5,000 nucleotides of DNA from Fidelibacterota bacterium (GTDB taxonomy: Bacteria > Pseudomonadota > Alphaproteobacteria > Rhodospirillales > Rhodospirillaceae), in assembly GCA_947473445.1 (NCBI GenBank), contig CANJEU010000192.1, positions 1 to 5,000 on the forward strand. Reading direction: 5' to 3'. Positions 1 through 5,000 of the stretch are shown here, one piece after another. A program made the position numbers and the translations under genes. Positions within the stretch are counted from its first letter, which is position 1. The number at the start of each line of letters is the position of its first letter. The notes beneath the pieces are model-generated. The model saw only the letters and a program-made list of their open reading frames with translations. It searched no databases and was not told the origin of the DNA.

Positions 1-104
1 CTGGCCTGTTAACAAGCACTGACCAATAGTGCGATACCGCACTGTCTTGGCGTTCAGGCCCCCGAGAAGTCGACCAGCCACGGGCCAAGGAGGACGCTTA
101 AAGG

Positions 105-1235
105 TTATTGTGCCGGTGTCACGGCAGGCGCAGGGGCGCCTTCAAGCGCGGCCGTCTCACGCGGCGGGTGGTTAATGTAGACCTGCGTGTATTTCACGTT
201 CAGGGCTCCGGAAATCCCACGCATCTGGCCGGTTTTGGGATCGGGGAAGCCGTCGGCGAGACGGTTGAGCGCGCGATAGAGTGAAGGCGCGGAGAGCTGG
301 CCGTAGCTTTGGTGATGGGTGGACCATGACGTGTTGAGGTGGTGATTGAACCATTCGACATCGATATAGCCCGCGATCATTCCCTCTGCGCCGTTCTCCG
401 TAAGCTTCAGGTGATACTGAGCCCCGCGGATATAATGGAAGTCGTTCGTATCGAACGCCTGGCCGCTGGGGAAGCGATAGTCGGAGGCATCCGTGATCAG
501 TACGCCGTCGACGATCTTTCCCTTCCAGTGCGAGATAAAGGTTTTGCCGAAGCGCATATCAGGGCGCTGCGTGCCCCCGGAGATGAATGATTCGCCCGTC
601 GCTGACGTCAGCAGCGGATCAAGCCCCCGGTAAGACGTGACCTCGACTTCCGGATCGTTCACGAGGCTATCGACGCCCGACAGCTCGATCATCATGCGGT
701 TATAATTGTAGCGCCGCATATACTCCTGCTCGAAGTGATAGATTGTGCCTTCGGGCGCGCGATAGTTCGAGATGCAGCCGATGGCGCGGTAGAGCTGGTT
801 GTCCACGCCCTTCACGCCATCCTGATTGGTGAAGTCCTCGGCGCCGATTTTGTCATCAAGATCGAGGCCGTAGGAAACCTTGCCGCCTGCCTCCTTAAAC
901 TTGAAGCCCTCCTCGGACATATCCGGGAACCACTGGCGCGCTTCGCGCATGATCTGAGTTTCGACCAGCGTACGTTTGGTGCCGTCACTGGGGAACAACT
1001 GTTTGAACTGTTCGCGCGGTCCGTCGTTATAGCCGGCCGGACATTCAACCTTGCCTTCGGGCGATTGCTGAACCGCCCAGGCGCGGTGCGTCATGACGTA
1101 GCCGATGCGACCGTCGACGATGACCGGGCGCTGAACGCCTTCATACACTTTGCCGTCATCTGCCGCGCCGTACGCAATGCCGCATGACGCCGCGATTGAG
1201 ATCGCGGCAAAGGTGCCCGATGTCCTGAACTTCAT
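105..1235 (-). CDS. Secreted protein of unknown function, paralogue A (376 aa)
   Basis: I do not recognise a named family. The protein begins with a Sec-type signal peptide (Lys/Arg at residues 2-4, hydrophobic stretch about 8-22, probable cleavage near residue 23-24), so it should be exported. A Cys at residue 18 sits in a poor lipobox and is absent from paralogue B, so lipidation is unlikely. The exported part has two cysteines, C65 and C154, both matched in paralogue B and plausibly forming a disulfide. Blocks shared with B include DGRIGYV (41-47), YNDGPREQFKQLFP (69-82), AIGCISNYRAPEGT (151-164), KGKIVDGVL (238-246) and the core at 299-318. The C-terminal tail (from about 359) is Ala/Pro-rich and not conserved. 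There is no CxxCH haem motif and no transmembrane helix beyond the signal. The ATG at 1235 is supported by AGGGAGAG at 1240-1247. The gene starts 51 nt after the COG4315-type gene ends, with a terminator in the gap. That this is a real gene is near certain; its function is unknown. Confidence 0.93.
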   Translation of the reverse strand: MKFRTSGTFAAISIAASCGIAYGAADDGKVYEGVQRPVIVDGRIGYVMTHRAWAVQQSPEGKVECPAGYNDGPREQFKQLFPSDGTKRTLVETQIMREARQWFPDMSEEGFKFKEAGGKVSYGLDLDDKIGAEDFTNQDGVKGVDNQLYRAIGCISNYRAPEGTIYHFEQEYMRRYNYNRMMIELSGVDSLVNDPEVEVTSYRGLDPLLTSATGESFISGGTQRPDMRFGKTFISHWKGKIVDGVLITDASDYRFPSGQAFDTNDFHYIRGAQYHLKLTENGAEGMIAGYIDVEWFNHHLNTSWSTHHQSYGQLSAPSLYRALNRLADGFPDPKTGQMRGISGALNVKYTQVYINHPPRETAALEGAPAPAVTPAQ

Positions 1236-1239
1236 CCCG

Positions 1240-1247
1240 CTCTCCCT
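1240..1247 (-). promoter_or_regulatory. Ribosome binding site of paralogue A
   Basis: On the minus strand AGGGAGAG ends four bases before the ATG at 1235-1233. Paralogue B has GGGAGAG at the same distance, which fixes both starts. The site lies directly after the U-tract of the terminator at 1248-1281, leaving almost no separate leader for paralogue A. Confidence 0.75.
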
Positions 1248-1281
1248 AAAAGAAACGGCCGGGTGTGACCCGGCCGTTTTT
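1248..1281 (-). terminator. Intrinsic terminator between the COG4315-type gene and paralogue A
   Basis: There is a perfect 12-bp inverted repeat, 1253-1264 with 1268-1279, around a 3-nt loop (1265-1267). The core is GC-rich (CGGCCGGGT). On the minus strand the stem runs into TTTCTTTT (1255-1248). On the plus strand it is followed by five T (1277-1281), so it may work in both directions. It begins 5 nt after the TAA of the upstream gene (1287-1289) and ends next to the ribosome binding site of paralogue A, so it either ends the upstream transcript or attenuates the downstream gene. Confidence 0.9.
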
Positions 1282-1286
1282 GATCC

Positions 1287-2660
1287 TTAGCCTGCGTTCG
1301 AAAGGAAATCGTCGCGGATCCAGAAGGCTTTCCAGCCGTTGCGGTAGCCGTTGAACTCACCCCAGGCATCGCCATTGGCGTCGCCCGGCTTCTTGTCGCC
1401 GCCGTGGGTATAAACAGGGCGGTCGCGGAACGTCCACACATGCACGGCGCCCGGCGCCTCGGGCTTTGCGAGGTGCCCGGTCTGCGGATCGATCCAGCTG
1501 GTGCCCCAGATCATATTATTGACCTTCACGCCGCGCGGCGCGGGAACGTACGCGAACGTCTTGTTGCACAGGGCGGGATCACCGTTGCCGCAGATGGCAA
1601 GGCGATAAGCTTGCGTGGTGGTTGGGTGATCGCACGAGAGCTGATCGAGCGCATCGTCACCGCACTGGTAGACGTAGAGTGTCATGCCATTCTTGTCGGC
1701 CAGGACCTGACCGATGCGCGAATCCTGCACCGTGAATTCCTGCGGCGGGTTGGGCCACTTCTGGGTGTAAACATTGTGCCAGCCGGCCACGTCGCCGCCT
1801 TCGAGGCTGCGGAAGCGGCGGTCCTGCACGCGGGTGTAAACCGGCTTTGTGCGATAGGTCCACTGCTTCACGCCCGGCGAACGTTCAATCACGCCCCATT
1901 CACCCTGCGGCTGCGCCGACTGCGACGCAAGGATCGGCGACCAATCATTGAGGCAGTTGCCGACGCAATTGGATTTATTCGCCGCATCACCGTCCCAAAC
2001 ATAAGCCGAGAAGCCGATGTGATTGGTGAGCAGGCGTCCGGTGGCAACCGTTTTAACGGCAAAGGCCGGCGGATGATTGGGGGGCGGTCCGATGGGCTTG
2101 CGCAGCGCCGGGGCATCGCCGCGCTGTTCGCGGCCAGTCGCTCCGTTCACGGTGCCAGGCTTCGTATCCAGAACCGAGGTGTAAACGGCGAAGCCGTCAT
2201 ACGCCCATTGCTTCTTACCATCCGGGCGGTCCACCACCGTCCACTTGCCGATCTCCTTCGCGCCTTCGGGCGCATAGAGCGCCGGCCACACCTGAATGCA
2301 CGTCGGACGCGTGTCGAGATCGGGCAGGACGAGGCCTGGCGGATACGGGCTCATGAGGCCGGAGTTCTCGGTGTACTTCGTGTCGTCACACGACGGCTTG
2401 CCTTTCTGCTCGCCGGCATCGCCGTTGCGCAGGCGATCAAGCGGCCAAGTGTAGAGCGTATGGCCGCGCGCATCGACGAACACCGGACCGTCGACGTCGC
2501 TATGCTGAACGCTGATGCCGGCCGGCATGGGATCGCGCTGGTAATCCTCAAGTTCCGTGACGGGCGGCTTGTAGCGCTCCTTCACCTGCTGTGCGATCGC
2601 AGTGGTGGCGCAGGCAACGGCCGCAAGTGCGACGAAGCTGACAGTTGTCTTGAGGCGCAT
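1287..2660 (-). CDS. Exported protein with three COG4315-type (Yx[FWY]xxD) repeat modules, 457 aa
   Basis: The motifs match the 'secreted repeat of unknown function' family (COG4315, Lipoprotein_15), whose role is not established. Three modules are visible. Module 1 has Y70-T-W72..D75, C91, C121, W125, KQW at 150-152 and YTSVLD at 160-165. Module 2 has Y220-V-W222..D225, C232-VGN-C236, W240, KQW at 265-267 and YTRVQD at 275-280. Module 3 has Y329-V-Y331 with D335, C333, C343, C357, C365, W409 and YTHGGD at 417-422. The exported part has eight cysteines, an even number that suits disulfides. Family members often carry one or two shorter repeats, so this is a long form. I chose the ATG at 2660 because it starts a signal peptide (MRLKTT, hydrophobic core, AIA-Q cleavage at 23/24) with AAGGGAAGAA upstream. 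The frame stays open to 2840, but that extension is charged, Pro/Arg-rich and has no good ribosome binding site. C17 gives only a weak lipobox. The gene lies between paralogues B and A, ends in its own terminator, and may act with the paralogues outside the cytoplasm (inference). Confidence 0.88.
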   Translation of the reverse strand: MRLKTTVSFVALAAVACATTAIAQQVKERYKPPVTELEDYQRDPMPAGISVQHSDVDGPVFVDARGHTLYTWPLDRLRNGDAGEQKGKPSCDDTKYTENSGLMSPYPPGLVLPDLDTRPTCIQVWPALYAPEGAKEIGKWTVVDRPDGKKQWAYDGFAVYTSVLDTKPGTVNGATGREQRGDAPALRKPIGPPPNHPPAFAVKTVATGRLLTNHIGFSAYVWDGDAANKSNCVGNCLNDWSPILASQSAQPQGEWGVIERSPGVKQWTYRTKPVYTRVQDRRFRSLEGGDVAGWHNVYTQKWPNPPQEFTVQDSRIGQVLADKNGMTLYVYQCGDDALDQLSCDHPTTTQAYRLAICGNGDPALCNKTFAYVPAPRGVKVNNMIWGTSWIDPQTGHLAKPEAPGAVHVWTFRDRPVYTHGGDKKPGDANGDAWGEFNGYRNGWKAFWIRDDFLSNAG

Positions 2661-2890
2661 AGCTGTTCTTCCCTTCACAAAATCGCCTGGCCGAGGCGCG
2701 CGGCGACAAACGCGATAACCTGTGGGAGGCCTTCTCTCTTCGTCACGAGGCGCCCCGAGATCTTTAGGATCGTTCGCCGGCGAGACCGAGACAGTTGCAA
2801 GACGTGGTGTGCCATCCTCCCGAATGGCGATACCGAGCATCAGGCGGACTTAAATTTCCACAGGAAATAAACTGCCTGATTGCAACGTAA

Positions 2891-2896
2891 CTATAA
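2891..2896 (-). promoter_or_regulatory. Possible -10 element for the COG4315-type gene
   Basis: TTATAG on the minus strand is the best -10-like hexamer upstream of this gene, in a locally AT-richer stretch that follows a terminator. No convincing -35 hexamer lies 16-18 bp upstream. Its use would give a leader of roughly 220 nt. This is a weak, pattern-only call. Confidence 0.22.
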
Positions 2897-2978
2897 GCCC
2901 GCGGGCATGTGTCTTCCTACCTTATTTTGTCGCGGAAAGCCCTGTTCGGCCCCGAGTCCGGGGCGAATTCAGATCGCC

Positions 2979-3020
2979 TAAAAAGGAAACGGCAGGACCG
3001 ACCTCCCGTCAGTCCTGCCG
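2979..3020 (-). terminator. Intrinsic terminator of paralogue B
   Basis: A 9-bp stem pairs cggcaggac (2990-2998) with gtcctgccg (3012-3020). One mismatch and a further 3-bp inner stem (3000-3002 with 3008-3010) lead to a 5-nt loop. On the minus strand the stem is followed by TTTCCTTTTTA (2989-2979). It lies 36 nt past the TAA of paralogue B. The 9 + mismatch + 3 design recurs after paralogue C. Confidence 0.87.
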
Positions 3021-3056
3021 CCGGCGCGCCGTCGAAGGCGCAGCCTTCGCAGTAGA

Positions 3057-4199
3057 TTATTCGCGTGACGCCTGGGGCGTGGCCGAGGTCGTGCCCAGCG
3101 CGGATCCGGCCACTTGCTGCGGCGGATGCTCGATGTAGACCTGGGCCAGTTTGACGCTCAGAGCCGAGGAGATCGCGGTCATCTGGCCTTTTTCATCCGG
3201 ATACCCGTCCGCCAGACGGCGGAGTGCGCGATAAAGCGACGGCGCGGAAAGTTGGCCGTAGCTTTGGTGATGGGTCGACCACGAAGTATTGAGGTGATTA
3301 TTGAAGGCTTCCACATCGACGTAGCCGGCGATAACGCCTTCAGCGCGTTCGGGCGTCAGTTTTAACTGGAAGCGCGCCTGCTTGAAGTGATGAAGCGTCG
3401 AGGTATTGAACGTCGCCGAACCGGGCATCACGAGCGGAGCCCCCTCGGTCGTTAGAACCCCGTCAACGATCTTGCCTTTGAACGAGGAGATAAACTCCTT
3501 GCCGAACCGCGCATCGATCCGCTGCGTGCCGCCGGGAATAAAGGCCGCGCCCGTCGCATCGGTGATCAGAGGGTCGAGCCCACGATATGTTGTGACGGTG
3601 ACGTCAGCATCGTTGACGAGATTATCGACGCCCGACAGTTCGATCATGAACCGGTTGCTGTTATAGCGGCGCATGAACTCGTTCTCGAAGTGATAGACCG
3701 TGCCTTCGGGAGCGCGGTAGTTCGAGATGCAGCCGATGGCGCGGAATAATTGGTTATCGATGCCCTTCGCGCCGTCCGGACTTACGAAGTCGTTGTCTTT
3801 GACCTTTCCGTCAAGGTCCATGCCGAAGGAGACTTTTCCGCCGGCTTCTTTGAAGGTGAAGACTTCTTCCGACGTGTCGGGGAACCATTGGCGGCCCTCG
3901 CGCATCAACTGCGTGTCGATCAAAGTGCGCTTCACGCCGTCCTCGGGGAAGAGCTGTTTGAATTGTTCGCGCGGACCATCGTTGTAGCCGCGGGTACACT
4001 CGACCTTGCCTTCCGGAGTCTGATGAACCGCCCAGTAGCGATGCGTGACGACATAGCCGATGCGACCGTCGCGGATAACGCTCGGCTGATCAGAACTTGC
4101 AGGCGTGTCGGCGGTGGCGCTGCCCGCACCGACGGCGAGCGCGGCCACGGCGGCGAACGTGCCGGCGGCAAACAAACTGATGGAAACAGAATTCTTCAT
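3057..4199 (-). CDS. Secreted protein of unknown function, paralogue B (380 aa)
   Basis: This is a close paralogue of the protein at 105-1235. By hand count about 56 of 70 aligned residues match across the C-terminal region (GY.DVE... to ...HPP). It has a clear Sec signal peptide: K3 near the start, a long Ala/Val/Leu-rich core, and probable cleavage ATA-D at 30/31. There is no lipobox Cys. The exported part has two cysteines, C68 and C157, aligning with C65 and C154 of paralogue A. Shared blocks are DGRIGYVVTHR (44-54), YNDGPREQFKQLFP (72-85), AIGCISNYRAPEGT (154-167) and the His-rich core at 302-321. No enzyme motif that I know is present. The tail after HPP (from about 361) is Ser/Thr/Ala-rich and variable, like that of paralogue C. 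The ATG at 4199 is set by GGGAGAG at 4204-4210 and by the signal peptide. It has its own terminator and a gap of about 300 nt upstream, so it is probably its own transcription unit. Function unknown. Confidence 0.94.
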   Translation of the reverse strand: MKNSVSISLFAAGTFAAVAALAVGAGSATADTPASSDQPSVIRDGRIGYVVTHRYWAVHQTPEGKVECTRGYNDGPREQFKQLFPEDGVKRTLIDTQLMREGRQWFPDTSEEVFTFKEAGGKVSFGMDLDGKVKDNDFVSPDGAKGIDNQLFRAIGCISNYRAPEGTVYHFENEFMRRYNSNRFMIELSGVDNLVNDADVTVTTYRGLDPLITDATGAAFIPGGTQRIDARFGKEFISSFKGKIVDGVLTTEGAPLVMPGSATFNTSTLHHFKQARFQLKLTPERAEGVIAGYVDVEAFNNHLNTSWSTHHQSYGQLSAPSLYRALRRLADGYPDEKGQMTAISSALSVKLAQVYIEHPPQQVAGSALGTTSATPQASRE

Positions 4200-4203
4200 C
4201 GGT

Positions 4204-4210
4204 CTCTCCC
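4204..4210 (-). promoter_or_regulatory. Ribosome binding site of paralogue B
   Basis: GGGAGAG on the minus strand lies four bases before the ATG at 4199-4197, matching the motif and spacing at paralogue A. A nearby ATG at 4212-4210 is out of frame and is not the start. Confidence 0.75.
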
Positions 4211-4229
4211 ATACCGGCCGCCTCCCAAG

Positions 4230-4240
4230 TACATGATGTA
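4230..4240. promoter_or_regulatory. Short palindrome in the leader of paralogue B, possible operator
   Basis: tacat-g-atgta is a perfect 5-bp inverted repeat about a single base, 31-41 bp upstream of the start of paralogue B. Its symmetry and position suit a regulator half-site pair, but it is short enough to arise by chance. Confidence 0.2.
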
Positions 4241-4287
4241 GGGGCGGACAGGTCGCTTCACCGCGCCGGTTGCGCAGCGGAAAGATA

Positions 4288-4293
4288 ATTATA
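4288..4293 (-). promoter_or_regulatory. Possible -10 box of paralogue B
   Basis: The minus strand reads TATAAT exactly at 4293-4288, inside the AT-rich patch GTATAATTAT in otherwise GC-rich sequence. A start near 4281 would leave a leader of about 80 nt. No good -35 hexamer is seen 16-18 bp upstream (AGCCCG lies there). A 6-bp hairpin aagccc/gggctt (4299-4304 with 4312-4317) occupies that space, so an activator or alternative sigma factor is possible. Confidence 0.35.
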
Positions 4294-4438
4294 CGCCCAA
4301 GCCCTTCGCGCGGGCTTTCCGAATTTTGACGTTTTCTTCGAAGCTCAATCCAGGATTTAGAGAAAATCGGGCAAGATTAAGCGCTAGGCTTGGGTGCAGC
4401 GCACAAAAATAGCCCCGCTTCCCCACCCCCCAGATACA

Positions 4439-4472
4439 CAAACGGCGGGACCGGCCTTTGCCTGTCCCGCCG
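4439..4472 (-). terminator. Intrinsic terminator of paralogue C
   Basis: A 9-bp stem pairs cggcgggac (4443-4451) with gtcccgccg (4464-4472). One mismatch and a 3-bp inner stem (4453-4455 with 4460-4462) follow. The minus-strand tail GTTTGTGT is less U-rich than in the other two terminators. It lies 24 nt past the TAA at 4497-4499. Compared with the terminator of paralogue B, one stem pair changed from A-T to G-C with pairing kept. Confidence 0.75.
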
Positions 4473-4496
4473 CCTGGAGTCTGTTGCCGACAGGCC

Positions 4497-5000
4497 TTAT
4501 TCGCGCGTCGTCTGAACTGCCGGATGCGTGGCCGATCCGTTCGAGACGGTCTGCTGCGCCGGATGATCGATATAGACCTGCGTAAACTTCACGCTGAGCG
4601 CCGAGGAGATGGCAGTCATTTCGCCGGTTTTCGGATCGGGATGACCATCGGCCAGACGGCGGATCGCGCGATACATGGACGGCGCCGAGAGCTGGCCGTA
4701 GCTCTGGTGATGCGTCGACCATGAGGTGTTGAGGTGATGGTTGAACGCTTCAACATCCACATAGCCAGCCATCACGCCTTCGGCGCGCTCGGGCGTCAGC
4801 TTCAACTGGAAGCGAAGGCCTTTGAAGACATGGAACGCGCTGGTGTCGAACGTGGCCGACGCTGGGATGATCAAATCCGCGCCTTCGGTGATAAGAACGC
4901 CGTCGACGATCTTACCTTTCCAGGTCGCGCGCACGTAATTGCCCCAGCGACCGTCGACACGCTGCGTGCCGCCGGCGATGAAGGAAGCACCCGTCGCATC
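4497..5000 (-). CDS. Secreted protein of unknown function, paralogue C, C-terminal part (167 residues, 5' end outside the window)
   Basis: The frame is open from the right edge of the window to TAA at 4497-4499. The first residues (DATGASFIAGGTQRVDGR) align without a gap to residue 214 onward of paralogue B, and the 167 residues equal the remaining length of B exactly. A GTG at 4934 could be mistaken for a start, but homology runs through it, so the gene is cut by the window edge and is not truncated. It keeps KGKIVDGVL and the His-rich core (HLNTSWSTHHQSYGQLSAPS) and carries no cysteine in the visible part, as expected from A and B. Its tail ends in Thr-Arg-Glu and resembles that of B, which suggests that B and C are the closer pair. 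The signal peptide and the region with the two cysteines lie beyond the window. Function unknown. Confidence 0.92.
   Translation of the reverse strand, partial: DATGASFIAGGTQRVDGRWGNYVRATWKGKIVDGVLITEGADLIIPASATFDTSAFHVFKGLRFQLKLTPERAEGVMAGYVDVEAFNHHLNTSWSTHHQSYGQLSAPSMYRAIRRLADGHPDPKTGEMTAISSALSVKFTQVYIDHPAQQTVSNGSATHPAVQTTRE

Larger units (their letters stand above)
2661..3056. other. Intergenic region between paralogue B and the COG4315-type gene
   Basis: These 396 bases carry no gene that I support. From right to left they hold the terminator of paralogue B (2979-3020), a small hairpin gccccg-agtc-cggggc (2949-2964), a possible minus-strand -10 box TTATAG (2896-2891) next to the palindrome gcccgcgggc (2898-2907), and an inverted repeat ATCAGGC...GCCTGAT (2839-2880) around an AT-rich centre. 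The stretch from 2661 to about 2838 would be a long 5' leader if transcription begins near 2884. It is open in the frame of the downstream gene but does not look like exported-protein sequence. Confidence 0.6.

Noticed and set aside
28..43. Hairpin agtgcg-atac-cgcact downstream of paralogue A as a terminator
   Set aside because: The stem is only 6 bp and the minus strand after it is not U-rich. I see no convincing terminator for paralogue A in this window.
86..93. Plus-strand AAGGAGG-like sequence as a ribosome binding site
   Set aside because: No start codon with an open frame follows at a suitable distance; the sequence after it is the 3' end of paralogue A on the other strand.
735..1187. 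Plus-strand open frame opposite paralogue A, with a similar one at 3750-4241 opposite paralogue B
   Set aside because: The two antisense frames resemble each other only because the sense genes are paralogues. They have no start context and no recognisable motif.
1950..1970. Cys pair C232/C236 of the COG4315-type protein as a haem site
   Set aside because: The spacing is CxxxC and no His follows, so it is not a c-type haem motif. No CxxCH is seen in any of the four proteins.
2661..2840. In-frame N-terminal extension of the COG4315-type gene to an ATG at 2840
   Set aside because: The 60 extra residues are charged and Arg/Pro-rich, would bury the signal peptide inside the protein, and lack a ribosome binding site, whereas the ATG at 2660 has both a good site and a signal peptide.
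1404..2870. Long plus-strand open frame (488 codons) opposite the COG4315-type gene
   Set aside because: It is antisense to a gene with a signal peptide and family motifs. Its product is Arg/His/Ala-rich without domains or a plausible start region, as expected from the opposite strand of GC-rich coding DNA.
2907..2981. Small plus-strand frame of 24 codons with three cysteines
   Set aside because: It has no ribosome binding site, runs into the A-tract of the opposing terminator, and has no support beyond being open.
298..4715. Near-identical DNA strings at 298-320, 3253-3275 and 4693-4715 as a mobile-element repeat or CRISPR-like array
   Set aside because: These fall at the same codons of the three paralogous genes and reflect the conserved protein core. 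Spacing is gene-sized and no repeat-spacer pattern or terminal inverted repeat exists.
4932..4934. GTG at 4934 as the start of a 145-aa gene
   Set aside because: Homology to paralogue B continues without a gap upstream to the window edge, so this is an internal valine codon.

Overview
The window looks like a piece of a GC-rich bacterial chromosome, by eye around 60% G+C with strong G/C preference at third codon positions. All four supported genes lie on the minus strand and appear to encode Sec-exported proteins, which suggests a Gram-negative proteobacterium, possibly an alphaproteobacterium. That placement is inference from base composition and signal peptides; there is no rRNA or taxonomic marker here.

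Layout in the direction of transcription (right to left): 5000-4497 is the C-terminal part of paralogue C, cut by the window edge, followed by a hairpin terminator at 4439-4472. 4199-3057 is the complete paralogue B (380 aa), followed by a hairpin terminator at 2979-3020. 2660-1287 encodes a 457-aa exported protein with three degenerate modules of the 'secreted repeat / Yx(FWY)xxD lipoprotein' type (COG4315, Pfam Lipoprotein_15-like). A strong 12-bp terminator hairpin follows at 1248-1281. 1235-105 is the complete paralogue A (376 aa). Positions 1-104 hold no gene that I can support.

A, B and C belong to one family. They share long identical blocks, including a His/Trp/Tyr-rich core near the C-terminus (HLNTSWSTHHQSYGQLSAPS in A). 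I cannot assign the family to a named function. A and B each keep exactly two cysteines after the signal peptide, at equivalent positions. B and C have similar terminators that differ by a compensatory base pair, so gene and terminator were probably duplicated together.

The locus is therefore a tandem array of secreted paralogues with a COG4315-type protein inserted between two of them. They may act together in the periplasm or at the cell surface. No enzyme, transporter, regulator, mobile element, CRISPR array, tRNA or rRNA is visible. The most unusual regulatory feature is the terminator between the COG4315-type gene and paralogue A: its U-tract abuts the ribosome binding site of A, which suggests attenuation or read-through control.
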